NCBI GenBank assembly: GCA_036397815.1
Contig: DASWIE010000047.1
Span: 1 to 5,466 of the forward strand
DNA length: 5,466 nucleotides
From: DASQFY01 sp036397815
GTDB taxonomy: Bacteria > Chloroflexota > Limnocylindria > QHBO01
Direction of reading: 5' to 3'
Part shown: positions 1-5,466 of the stretch, piece after piece
Position numbering within the stretch: position 1 is the first letter of the stretch
How the letters are laid out: every line of letters begins with the position of its first letter
Notes under the pieces: model-generated
Seen by the model: the letters and a program-made list of their open reading frames with translations, nothing else
What the model was told of the DNA's origin: nothing
Databases searched by the model: none
Translations under genes and position numbers: made by a program

Positions 1-977
1 TTCTCGTCCTTCTCGACGGCGTCCCACTTGTTGATGACCAGCACGATCCCCTTGCGCGCCTCGAGCACGTAGCCGACGACGTGGGCGTCCTGCGCCGTGT
101 AGCCGTCGGTCGCATCGGTCATGACGATGGCGACGTCGGCGGTGTCGATGGCCTTCATGCTGCGCAGCACGCTGTAACGCTCGACGCCGCGCTCGATCGC
201 CCCGCGCCGCCGGATGCCGGCGGTGTCGACGAGGACCATCGGCTCGCCGTCGAGCTCGATGGTGGTGTCGATCGGGTCGCGGGTCGTGCCCGGCGTCTCC
301 GAGACGATCATCCGCTCCGCACCGAGCACCCGGTTGACGAAGGTGGACTTCCCGGTGTTCGGCCGCCCCACGATCGCTACCCGAGGCGGACCGAGCTCGG
401 TCTCGGCGAGCTCCGCCAGCTCCTCCTCCGTGAGCTCCTGGTCGGAAGCCGATGCCGCCGCCTCCGCCTCGGTCGGCGGCGGAAGGCGCTCCACGATGAG
501 GTCGGCGAGGTCCCCGGTGTTCCGGCCGTGCTGCGCGCTGACGGTGATGAACGGATCGAAGCCGAGGGCGTAGAACTCGGCGGCCTCCGCCTCTCTGCGC
601 GGGTTGTCGCCCTTGTTCACCACGAGGATCACGGGCGCATCGGCTCGACGCAGCCGGTCCGCGACCTCGTGGTCGAGGGGTGCGAGGCCAGCGTGCGCGT
701 CGACCACGAAGAGGATGAGATCGGCCTCCTCCACGGCCACGCGCGCCTGCTCCTGCACACGCTCCTCGATGTGGGTGCCCGGCTCGATCTCGAGGCCACC
801 GGTGTCGACCAGCGTGAAGGTTCGGCCATTCCATTCGGACGTGCCGTACACGCGGTCGCGTGTCGTCCCCGGGAGGTCCTCGACGATCGCGACGCGCTCC
901 CCGACGAGCCGGTTGAAGAGCGTGCTCTTGCCGACGTTCGGGCGGCCGACGATGGCGATGACTGGCAGGGAGGACAT
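1..977 (-). CDS. der: Ribosome biogenesis GTPase Der (EngA), partial at window edge
   Basis: Der is a tandem-GTPase factor that assists maturation of the 50S ribosomal subunit in the cytoplasm. Reading the minus strand from the ATG at 977 gives 325 codons with no stop before the window edge. GTPase domain 1 shows GRPNVGKS (residues 11-18), PGTTRD (36-41), DTGG (58-61), NKGD (121-124) and SAQHG (147-151). An acidic linker (about 168-197) leads to GTPase domain 2 with GRPNTGKS (204-211), PGTTRD (229-234), DTAG (251-254) and NKWD (317-320). Tandem G domains with these motifs are diagnostic for Der. The last part of domain 2 and the C-terminal KH-like domain, roughly 110-120 residues, lie beyond the window, so this is truncation by the edge and not a broken gene. 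The ATG at 977 places the first P-loop at the usual distance from the N terminus; an in-frame GTG lies 12 codons upstream but is unlikely. T208 replaces the usual Val of the second P-loop, a mild variant. Confidence 0.97.
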   Translation of the reverse strand, partial: MSSLPVIAIVGRPNVGKSTLFNRLVGERVAIVEDLPGTTRDRVYGTSEWNGRTFTLVDTGGLEIEPGTHIEERVQEQARVAVEEADLILFVVDAHAGLAPLDHEVADRLRRADAPVILVVNKGDNPRREAEAAEFYALGFDPFITVSAQHGRNTGDLADLIVERLPPPTEAEAAASASDQELTEEELAELAETELGPPRVAIVGRPNTGKSTFVNRVLGAERMIVSETPGTTRDPIDTTIELDGEPMVLVDTAGIRRRGAIERGVERYSVLRSMKAIDTADVAIVMTDATDGYTAQDAHVVGYVLEARKGIVLVINKWDAVEKDE

Positions 978-984
978 CGGCCTG

Positions 985-990
985 AGTCTA
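985..990 (-). promoter_or_regulatory. Candidate -10 element of der (TAGACT)
   Basis: On the minus strand TAGACT matches TATAAT at 4 of 6 bases and fits the TAnnnT form common in high-GC bacteria. It ends 7 bases before the der ATG, which would place transcription start at or next to the start codon. The bases just upstream of that ATG contain only a weak AGG, in contrast to the strong Shine-Dalgarno sites of the importer genes, so a leaderless der transcript is plausible. No convincing -35 box is visible. This is inference from a short motif. Confidence 0.25.
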
Positions 991-996
991 GGGGGG

Positions 997-1017
997 ACGA
1001 GTGTGCAACACACCTGT
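997..1017. repeat. Near-palindrome in the divergent intergenic region, possible operator
   Basis: The core GTGTG-CAA-CACAC (1001-1013) is a perfect inverted repeat with 5-base arms and a 3-base centre. Beyond one mismatch each side, a997/t1017 and c998/g1016 also match, giving an imperfect 21-base palindrome. It lies in the 115-base gap between der and the importer operon, upstream of the candidate operon -10 and about 11 bases before the candidate der -10, so a dimeric regulator bound here could affect either gene. It does not look like a LacI-type operator (centre AACGTT). A direct repeat ACACC at 1010-1014 and 1018-1022 overlaps it. No cognate regulator is encoded in the window. Confidence 0.3.
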
Positions 1018-1055
1018 ACACCGCGAGGGCCGCCGGGGCCCGTCTTGCCCGCCCG

Positions 1056-1064
1056 TGCTACGTT
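1056..1064 (+). promoter_or_regulatory. Candidate extended -10 promoter of the importer operon (TGCTACGTT)
   Basis: TGCTACGTT fits the extended -10 pattern TGn-TAnnnT. It would start transcription near 1071, leaving a leader of about 22 bases that contains the strong Shine-Dalgarno site at 1076-1084. No good -35 box lies 16-18 bases upstream, which extended -10 promoters can tolerate. The position is sensible, but the hexamer matches TATAAT at only 3 of 6 bases. Confidence 0.3.
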
Positions 1065-1075
1065 CTGACCAATGT

Positions 1076-1084
1076 GAGGAGGAG
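1076..1084 (+). promoter_or_regulatory. Strong Shine-Dalgarno site of the binding-protein gene
   Basis: GAGGAGGAG ends 8 bases before the ATG at 1093. It is a near-ideal site and fixes that ATG as the start. It suits a protein that has to be made in excess over its membrane partners. Confidence 0.8.
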
Positions 1085-1092
1085 TTCCACCC

Positions 1093-2463
1093 ATGATCGA
1101 CAACCGAGACCGATGGCGCCTTCCGGCGCTTCTCGCGGCGCTGATGCTCGTCATCGTCGCCTGCGCACCCGCGCCCGCTGAGGTCAGTCCACCGGCGGAT
1201 GAGACCGCTGCGGCCACCGACGGCCCTGGCCCGACAGAGGCCGCCGATGCCGGCGAGGTGGTGATGATCTCGAGCCAGCTCAACCCGACGGAAGAGCAGG
1301 AAACGATGCGCAACGAGATCCTGGCCGACTTCAACGGCACGGTCGACTACATCGGTGCCGAGTCGGGGCCGTTCAACGACCAGATTCGGGCCCAGGAACA
1401 GGCGGGCGAAGGGGAGATCAGCCTGATCGGCGGGCTCGACGGCGAGTTCAGCGCCTTCGCCGCCGAGGGCTTCCTGACCGATCTGTCCGACGTGGCCGAG
1501 GACCTCGCCGACCTCGGCATCAGCGAGGACTATCTGGAGCTCGGCAGGCTTGGGACGGATCAGCAGCTCTACATCCCGTGGATGCAGGCGACCTACATCA
1601 TGGTCGCCCGCAACGAGGCGCTCGAGTACCTTCCCGACGGTGCCGACGTCAACGACCTGACCTGGGATCAGCTCACCGAATGGGGGGCGAATATCCAGGC
1701 CGAGACCGGCGAGCGGCGGCTGGGCTTCCCCGCCGGGGAGGACGGCCTGTGGCACCGATGGTTCCAGGGCTTTGGCTACCCGGCCTTCACCGGTGGCGTG
1801 AACACGACGTTCGCCAGTGACGCCGCGGTGGAGATGTGGGACTGGCTGACCGAGACGTGGCAGTACGTCAACCCGCAGTCCACTACCTACGGCTTCATGC
1901 AGGAGCCCCTCCAGTCCGGCGAGGTGTGGGTCGCGTGGGATCACGTGGCGCGGCTCATCGGCGCGCTGGAGGCCGATCCCGAGGCCTTCACCGCGTTCCC
2001 GGTGCCGTCCGGTCCGGAGGGCAAGGCCTTCATGCCGGTGATCGCCGGCCTGGCGATCCCAACAACGGCAGCCAATCCGGAGGGCGCGAAGGCGCTGATC
2101 CGCTACCTGCTCCAGCCGGAGACGCAGGCGACCACGCTGCAGGCCGTCTCGTTCTTCCCGGTCATCGGCACCGACCTGCCGGCTGACCTGAGCCCCGGCC
2201 TTCAGGCCGAGGCCGATGCGGTCGCGGCGCAGCTCGCCGCGGACGACGCGCTCCCGGCGCTGCTGCCGGTAGGCCTGGGCGACCAGGGCGGCGCGTACAA
2301 CCAGGTCTTCCGGGACGCCTTCCAGCAGATCGTGATGGATGGGCAGGCCGCTGCCGGCGTCCTCGACAGCCTGCTGCCGGACCTGCAGGCCGTCTTCGAT
2401 GCCAGCGGCGCTGCCTGCTGGTTCCCCGATCCGGAGAGCGAAGGTCCCTGCCAGGCGGGGTAG
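1093..2463 (+). CDS. Extracellular solute-binding lipoprotein of a carbohydrate-type ABC importer (SBP family 1)
   Basis: The 456-residue protein captures the substrate outside the membrane and delivers it to the permease pair. The N terminus has basic residues (R5, R7, R9), a hydrophobic core (about 10-23) and a lipobox I21-V22-A23-C24, so it should be lipidated at C24. An Ala/Pro/Thr/Glu-rich tether (about 25-54) precedes the folded domain. Length and layout fit family 1 binding proteins (COG1653, UgpB/MalE-like). Aromatic-rich segments around W163, W220-W223-F224 and W278-W282 are typical of sugar pockets, but no substrate can be named. The protein is very acidic: by hand count 71 Asp/Glu against 15 Lys/Arg, with only two lysines (K311, K333). 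Two cysteines near the C terminus (C442, C453) could form a disulfide. It is the first gene of the operon and is followed by both permeases and the ATPase. Family assignment rests on signal, length, composition and context, without an alignment. Confidence 0.92.
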   Translation: MIDNRDRWRLPALLAALMLVIVACAPAPAEVSPPADETAAATDGPGPTEAADAGEVVMISSQLNPTEEQETMRNEILADFNGTVDYIGAESGPFNDQIRAQEQAGEGEISLIGGLDGEFSAFAAEGFLTDLSDVAEDLADLGISEDYLELGRLGTDQQLYIPWMQATYIMVARNEALEYLPDGADVNDLTWDQLTEWGANIQAETGERRLGFPAGEDGLWHRWFQGFGYPAFTGGVNTTFASDAAVEMWDWLTETWQYVNPQSTTYGFMQEPLQSGEVWVAWDHVARLIGALEADPEAFTAFPVPSGPEGKAFMPVIAGLAIPTTAANPEGAKALIRYLLQPETQATTLQAVSFFPVIGTDLPADLSPGLQAEADAVAAQLAADDALPALLPVGLGDQGGAYNQVFRDAFQQIVMDGQAAAGVLDSLLPDLQAVFDASGAACWFPDPESEGPCQAG

Positions 2464-2464
2464 C

Positions 2465-2518
2465 ATGACGATCGATGGGTCCGGGGCGGCGCACGTCGCC
2501 TCGGGCCATCGCCGATGA
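2465..2518 (+). other. 17-codon mini-ORF ending on the permease start codon
   Basis: An ATG one base after the binding-protein stop codon opens a 17-residue reading frame (MTIDGSGAAHVASGHRR) whose TGA at 2516-2518 overlaps the permease ATG at 2515 in an ATGA arrangement. A weak purine-rich site, AGGCGGGG (2453-2460), precedes it. The peptide has no recognisable domain. If translated, it would carry ribosomes through the stem-loop at 2473-2511 and re-initiate on the permease gene, which has no clear Shine-Dalgarno of its own. It may equally be a chance ORF. Confidence 0.22.
2473..2511 (+). promoter_or_regulatory. Long intercistronic stem-loop between binding-protein and permease genes
   Basis: The transcript can fold into a single hairpin: 2473-2478 pairs with 2506-2511, g2479 is bulged, 2480-2490 pairs with 2495-2505, and GCAC (2491-2494) is the loop. 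That is 17 pairs, three of them G-U wobbles, in 39 bases. It fills most of the 51-base gap and ends 3 bases before the permease ATG. No T-run follows, so it is not a classical intrinsic terminator. By analogy with the malE-malF intercistronic element, it could protect the upstream binding-protein mRNA and lower permease expression. The pairing is read directly from the sequence; the role is inferred. Confidence 0.55.
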
Positions 2519-3369
2519 CCGCGCGGCTGGGGTGGGCGCCCTACGCCCTGCTCCTGCCGTCGCTCGCCTTCCTGGTCGTCTTCTTCGCGACCCCCATGGT
2601 CCAGGCCTTTGCCCTGGCCTTCGAGGGGCCGACCGGTGGGTTCGGCCTGACTCACGTCGAGCGCATGCTGCGCGACGCGAGCTTCCGCAGCGCCCTGCTG
2701 ACGACGCTTGCGCTCGTCGTCCTCGTGATCCCGATCCAGTTCGCGCTGGCGATGGCGATGGCCCTCGTCATCAACGCCCGGCTCAAGGGCGAGGGGCTGT
2801 GGCTCTACGTCTACGCGCTGCCGCTGGGCATCAGCGAGCTTGCGGCGGGCATCGTGTGGGTCAGCATCTTCACCCAGTCCGGATGGCTGAACTCCATCCT
2901 GATGGGCCTGGGCATCACCGACCGGCAGATCGTGTGGCAGAGCGCCGAGACGCCGTGGCTGCTCATCGGCGCGGTGGTCATCGCCGAGGCGTGGCGCGCG
3001 ACCAGCATCATCATGATCATCCTGGTCGCCGGGCTCCAGTCGATCCCGCGCGAGTTCCTCGAGGCCGCCGACGTGTACGGCGCCACGACGTGGCAGAAGA
3101 TCCGGCGCGTGGTGCTGCCGATGCTGCGCCCCAGCCTCCAGGTCGCGCTAATCCTGCGCACGATCCTCGCCTTCCAGGTGTTCGCGACCGTGGTGGCCAT
3201 CGCCGGCACCGGCCTCGATGTGCTGGCCGAGGAGGCGCAGCGCTGGGCCACGGACATCGACAACGACAACGTGGCCGCCGCCTACGCGGGACTCATCCTG
3301 CTGCTGTCGATGGTCGGCACGGTCCTGTTCCTGGTCCTGCTGCCCACGCGCGAGGAGCACCAGGCATGA
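2515..3369 (+). CDS. Carbohydrate-type ABC transporter permease 1 (MalF/UgpA-like)
   Basis: The 284-residue protein is one half of the membrane channel of a binding-protein-dependent importer. Six hydrophobic segments are visible at about 8-30, 58-87, 96-119, 148-173, 207-231 and 254-277. The cytoplasmic coupling loop between segments four and five carries the EAA motif (E183-A184-A185, G189, I196, L201-P202), the part that docks on the ATPase. There is no ATG, GTG or TTG in frame between the preceding stop codon and the ATG at 2515, so this is the earliest possible start among the usual codons. It lacks a clear Shine-Dalgarno site and sits directly after a predicted stem-loop. Its stop overlaps the start of the next permease (ATGA, 3366-3369), indicating translational coupling. 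It is the first of the two permeases, the position MalF-type subunits usually hold, but lacks the large periplasmic insert of enteric MalF and so is closer in length to UgpA. Confidence 0.93.
   Translation: MTARLGWAPYALLLPSLAFLVVFFATPMVQAFALAFEGPTGGFGLTHVERMLRDASFRSALLTTLALVVLVIPIQFALAMAMALVINARLKGEGLWLYVYALPLGISELAAGIVWVSIFTQSGWLNSILMGLGITDRQIVWQSAETPWLLIGAVVIAEAWRATSIIMIILVAGLQSIPREFLEAADVYGATTWQKIRRVVLPMLRPSLQVALILRTILAFQVFATVVAIAGTGLDVLAEEAQRWATDIDNDNVAAAYAGLILLLSMVGTVLFLVLLPTREEHQA
3352..3357 (+). promoter_or_regulatory. Shine-Dalgarno site of permease 2, inside the end of permease 1
   Basis: GAGGAG ends 8 bases before the ATG at 3366. This fixes the permease 2 start at 3366, although the same reading frame stays open far upstream through the permease 1 gene. 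Confidence 0.7.
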
Positions 3370-4223
3370 CGGCCGCCCGGCGGCAGGTCCCGATGCCGCG
3401 CCGCGGCGCCGGTGCCGGGCGGCTCGTCGAGCGCGCCCTGATCTACGTGGCGGCAACACTGCTGGCGCTCTTCATCCTTGTCCCGATCTACCTGATCGCC
3501 GTGTCGGCATTCACGCCCCGCGAGCGCGCCTTCGACTTCCCGCGCAGCGTGATCCCGAGCGAGGTGAGCACAGACACCGTCCTCTTCTTCCTCAACGCCT
3601 CCGGCGTCATCGATGCCTTCTGGCGCAGCGTGATCGTCGCCGTCATCACCCTCGTCCTGGCTCTATCGATCGGTGCGCCGGCCGGGTACGCCATCGCCCG
3701 CTACGTCTTCCGTGGACGGAGCTCCTATCGGCTCATGGTGCTGTCGACGCGCGCGTTCCCGATCGTCATCCTGGCCATCCCGCTGGCGGTCACCTACCGC
3801 GTGTGGGGCATCGACGACACGGTCATCGGCGTCGCGCTCATGCACACCGCCCTGGCGCTGCCGTTCACCGTCCTGATCACCTCGAGCGTGTTCATATCGG
3901 TCCCTCGTGAGCTCGAGGAGGCCGCCCAGACCCTCGGCTGCAACCCGCTCCAGGCGTTCCTGCGCGTCTCGCTGCCGCTCGCGCTGCCGGGCCTCGCCGC
4001 GGCGGCGATCTTCACCTGGGTCCTGTCGTGGAACGACGTGTTCGCCGCGGTCATCCTCACCCTGCGCAACCCCACGCTGCCGGCGAAGATCCTGACCGCG
4101 CTGACCCAGTCGCCGATCTACTTCCAGTTCGCGGCCGGGTTCGTCATGCTGGTCCCGAGCCTGGTCGTCATCTTCTTCATCCGCCGCTACCTGCTCGGCC
4201 TGTGGGGCCGCGTCGTGAAATGA
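3366..4223 (+). CDS. Carbohydrate-type ABC transporter permease 2 (MalG/UgpE-like)
   Basis: The 285-residue protein is the second half of the channel. After a basic N-terminal tail, six hydrophobic segments appear at about 25-47, 85-110, 122-144, 152-176, 209-231 and 253-275. The EAA loop is textbook for MalG-type subunits: IS-VPRELEEAA leads into E185-A186-A187, G191 and L203-P204 (about 177-208). The short C terminus RRYLLGLWGRVVK resembles the end of this family, where it reaches toward the ATPase. The start at 3366 is chosen because it has a good Shine-Dalgarno site, overlaps the permease 1 stop by 4 bases and gives a family-typical length. The frame is open back to 2475, but that extension reads permease 1 out of frame as an Arg/Pro-rich shadow. 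The stop codon lies within the Shine-Dalgarno region of the ATPase gene, so the three downstream genes look translationally coupled. Confidence 0.94.
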   Translation: MTAARRQVPMPRRGAGAGRLVERALIYVAATLLALFILVPIYLIAVSAFTPRERAFDFPRSVIPSEVSTDTVLFFLNASGVIDAFWRSVIVAVITLVLALSIGAPAGYAIARYVFRGRSSYRLMVLSTRAFPIVILAIPLAVTYRVWGIDDTVIGVALMHTALALPFTVLITSSVFISVPRELEEAAQTLGCNPLQAFLRVSLPLALPGLAAAAIFTWVLSWNDVFAAVILTLRNPTLPAKILTALTQSPIYFQFAAGFVMLVPSLVVIFFIRRYLLGLWGRVVK

Positions 4224-4228
4224 GGAGG
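4222..4228 (+). promoter_or_regulatory. Shine-Dalgarno site of the ATPase gene, overlapping the permease 2 stop
   Basis: GAGGAGG overlaps the TGA at 4221-4223 and ends 10 bases before the ATG at 4239. A ribosome finishing permease 2 stops on the initiation site for the ATPase, which suggests coupled synthesis. Confidence 0.7.
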
Positions 4229-4238
4229 CTCCACGCCG

Positions 4239-5396
4239 ATGGCTGAGATCCGCATCGAGCGCGTCAGCAAGCTCTTCAAAGGAGCGCGCGCCGTCGACGA
4301 CGTGTCGTTGACGATCGACGACGGGGAGTTCATGGTCCTGCTCGGTCCGTCGGGCTGCGGCAAGACGACGCTGCTGCGGACGATCGCCGGGCTCGAGCAG
4401 GTCGACGGGGGCCGGATCGTCATCGGCGGACGCGAGGTGACCGACCTGCCGGCGCGGAAGCGGAACATCGCCATGGTCTTCCAGAGCTATGCCGTCTTCC
4501 CGCACATGACGGTGTTCGACAACATCGCCTTCGGGCTGCGCATGCATCGCGCGACGAAGGGCGAGATCGACCGGCACGTCAGGGACGCGGCGGAGCTGCT
4601 GCACATCGAGAACCTGCTCGACCGGTACCCCGCCCAGACGTCGGGCGGCCAGCGTCAGCGCATCGCAGTCGCCCGCGCGCTGGCCATGCAGCCACAGGTG
4701 CTGCTGATGGACGAACCGCTCTCAAACCTCGATGCCCTCCTCCGTCTCGAGGCCCGCGCGGAGCTGAAGCGCCTTCTCAACGAGATCGGCTCGACCACTA
4801 TCTACGTCACCCATGACCAGGTCGAGGCGATGAGCATGGGCGACCGAGTCGCGGTGATGCGCACGGGCAAACTGGTGCAGGTCGGCGACCCGCTCACGAT
4901 CTACGACGGGCCGGTCGACCGCTTCGTGGGTGGATTCATCGGCAATCCGCCGATGAACTTCCTGCCGGCCATGATCGAGCGTCGCGACGGTGGCTCGGTG
5001 GCGGTCCTGGCGGGCGTCGGCGAGGTCCGCCTGGCGGCCGATGACGACGCCGCCGGCCACAGCGGGCCGGCGCTCCTCGGCATCCGAGCCGAGAACGTCG
5101 AGGTCCAGCCCGCGGGGGCCGACTCGACGCTCGCCGGTCGCGTACTCGTGGTCGAGCCGCTGGGGTCGCACAACCTCGTGACGCTCCAGATCGGCGCGGA
5201 CCAGCTGAAGGCAACGACGCGGCCGGAGGTGCGGCTGGCGCGCGACCAGGAGGTGGCGCTGACCATCGATGCGTCGCGGATCCGCTGGCTCGACGCCGAG
5301 CGCGAGGTCGCCCTCGGCGAGCGCGAGACGATTGATGCCAACGTGGCCCATGGTCCGCCCACACCCGAGGAGCGGGACGCCGAGCCGGGGAATTGA
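4239..5396 (+). CDS. ABC transporter ATP-binding protein, MalK/UgpC/MsmK type
   Basis: The 385-residue cytoplasmic ATPase would act as a dimer to power the importer. Visible motifs are Walker A GPSGCGKT (36-43), Q-loop Q82, signature TSGGQRQR (134-141), Walker B VLLMDEP (154-160) with catalytic E159, D-loop SNLDA (162-166) and the switch histidine H192. The signature has Thr where Leu is usual; SGGQ itself is intact. A C-terminal MalK-type OB/TOBE regulatory region follows (about 236-353), with IGNPPMNFL (234-242), GIRAENV (281-287) and VEPLGS (305-310). The PPMNFL signature at the domain junction is characteristic of carbohydrate (CUT1) importers rather than polyamine or iron ones. A polar tail (about 355-385) looks disordered. 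The gene lies 15 bases after permease 2. Its presence means this importer has its own ATPase, unlike actinobacterial sugar systems that share MsiK. I did not assign malK or ugpC because the substrate is unknown. Confidence 0.95.
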   Translation: MAEIRIERVSKLFKGARAVDDVSLTIDDGEFMVLLGPSGCGKTTLLRTIAGLEQVDGGRIVIGGREVTDLPARKRNIAMVFQSYAVFPHMTVFDNIAFGLRMHRATKGEIDRHVRDAAELLHIENLLDRYPAQTSGGQRQRIAVARALAMQPQVLLMDEPLSNLDALLRLEARAELKRLLNEIGSTTIYVTHDQVEAMSMGDRVAVMRTGKLVQVGDPLTIYDGPVDRFVGGFIGNPPMNFLPAMIERRDGGSVAVLAGVGEVRLAADDDAAGHSGPALLGIRAENVEVQPAGADSTLAGRVLVVEPLGSHNLVTLQIGADQLKATTRPEVRLARDQEVALTIDASRIRWLDAEREVALGERETIDANVAHGPPTPEERDAEPGN

Positions 5397-5401
5397 TCGA
5401 C

Positions 5402-5466
5402 GTGGGGGCCGCCGGCGCCAAGCCACTCGATCTGGGCAGCGGCAGCGTCTGCGCCTCGTTCGACCT
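5402..5466 (+). CDS. Probable start of a further operon gene, unidentified, partial at window edge
   Basis: After the ATPase stop, only one plus-strand frame has a usual start codon and stays open to the window end. GTG at 5402 gives 21 codons (MGAAGAKPLDLGSGSVCASF, then DL). GGGGAA at 5387-5392 is a modest Shine-Dalgarno 9 bases upstream. A TTG at 5393 in the same frame overlaps the ATPase stop (TTGA) and is an alternative start. The stretch LDLGSGSVCASFD loosely recalls the N-terminal beta-sandwich of GH15-type glucoamylases (LGNGxLLVxFD), which would suit a sugar importer, but 22 residues cannot support a name. Treat this as hypothetical. Confidence 0.5.
   Translation, partial: MGAAGAKPLDLGSGSVCASFD

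Noticed and set aside
1..977. der as a pseudogene because the frame lacks a stop
   Set aside because: All visible G-domain motifs are intact and the frame simply runs off the window edge.
1027..1041. GGGCC-GCCGG-GGCCC inverted repeat upstream of the operon promoter
   Set aside because: Only 5-base arms made of G and C in a G+C-rich stretch; easily expected by chance and with no T-run or clear position-based role.
81..1181. 366-codon plus-strand open frame over der
   Set aside because: Its product is Arg/Asp/His-rich without motifs, while the opposite strand encodes unmistakable Der GTPase motifs throughout.
2473..2511. Intrinsic terminator between the binding-protein and permease genes
   Set aside because: The stem is strong, but no T-run follows it; the next bases are CCGATGACC and the permease gene begins at once.
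988..2655. 555-codon open frame on the minus strand across the binding-protein gene
   Set aside because: It is an antisense shadow of a high-GC gene: Arg/Gly/Glu-rich, no recognisable domain, and it would overlap a clearly real lipoprotein gene along its whole length.
2475..3365. N-terminal extension of permease 2 back to an ATG at 2475
   Set aside because: The extension reads permease 1 out of frame and gives an Arg/Pro-rich, non-membrane sequence. The ATG at 3366 has a good Shine-Dalgarno and gives a normal MalG-type length.
4220..4246. 8-codon ORF (ATG at 4220) overlapping the permease 2 stop and the ATPase start
   Set aside because: Its ATG lies against the Shine-Dalgarno sequence it would overlap, it has no Shine-Dalgarno of its own, and the ATPase start at 4239 is fully explained without it.
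3663..4604. 313-codon minus-strand open frame across permease 2 and the ATPase gene
   Set aside because: It is very rich in Arg, Asp and Gln with no domain, and it spans two well-supported genes on the other strand.
4722..5426. 234-codon minus-strand open frame over the ATPase C-terminal half
   Set aside because: Low-complexity Arg-rich product antisense to a conserved regulatory domain; a composition shadow.
1..5466. CRISPR arrays, tRNA or rRNA genes, insertion sequences, phage or defence genes
   Set aside because: No regularly spaced repeats, RNA-gene signatures, transposase motifs or terminal inverted repeats were seen; the window is almost fully occupied by der and the importer operon.

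Overview
This is a G+C-rich bacterial window with dense coding and short intergenic gaps. It holds the 5' part of a housekeeping GTPase gene (der/engA) on the minus strand and, divergent from it, a complete carbohydrate-type ABC importer operon on the plus strand. The base composition, the lipoprotein-anchored binding protein with an Ala/Pro/Thr/Glu-rich linker, and a possibly leaderless der gene fit a high-GC lineage such as Chloroflexota or Actinomycetota. I lean to Chloroflexota, but no sequence here proves it.

Layout. 1-977 (minus): der, cut by the window edge after 325 codons, with both GTPase domains visible and the C-terminal KH-like domain outside the window. 978-1092: divergent promoter region, with a near-palindrome, a candidate extended -10 for the importer operon and a candidate -10 for der. 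1093-2463: substrate-binding lipoprotein. 2464-2514: intercistronic gap with a long predicted stem-loop and a 17-codon mini-ORF whose stop overlaps the next start. 2515-3369 and 3366-4223: two MalF/MalG-type permeases overlapping by 4 bases. 4239-5396: MalK/UgpC-type ATPase. 5402-5466: likely start of a further co-directional gene, unidentified.

The four importer genes form one self-sufficient CUT1-type transporter. The lipoprotein captures a solute, probably a sugar or oligosaccharide, outside the membrane. The two six-helix permeases form the channel and contact the ATPase through their EAA loops, and the ATPase dimer powers import. Tight spacing, stop/start overlaps and strong Shine-Dalgarno sites indicate one transcription unit. 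No regulator gene is visible, and the substrate cannot be fixed from sequence alone.

I do not see a new type of system. The observation most worth following is the 2473-2511 stem-loop between the binding-protein and first permease genes. It resembles in position the malE-malF intercistronic element of E. coli and sits directly against the permease start codon, inside a mini-ORF that ends on that start codon.
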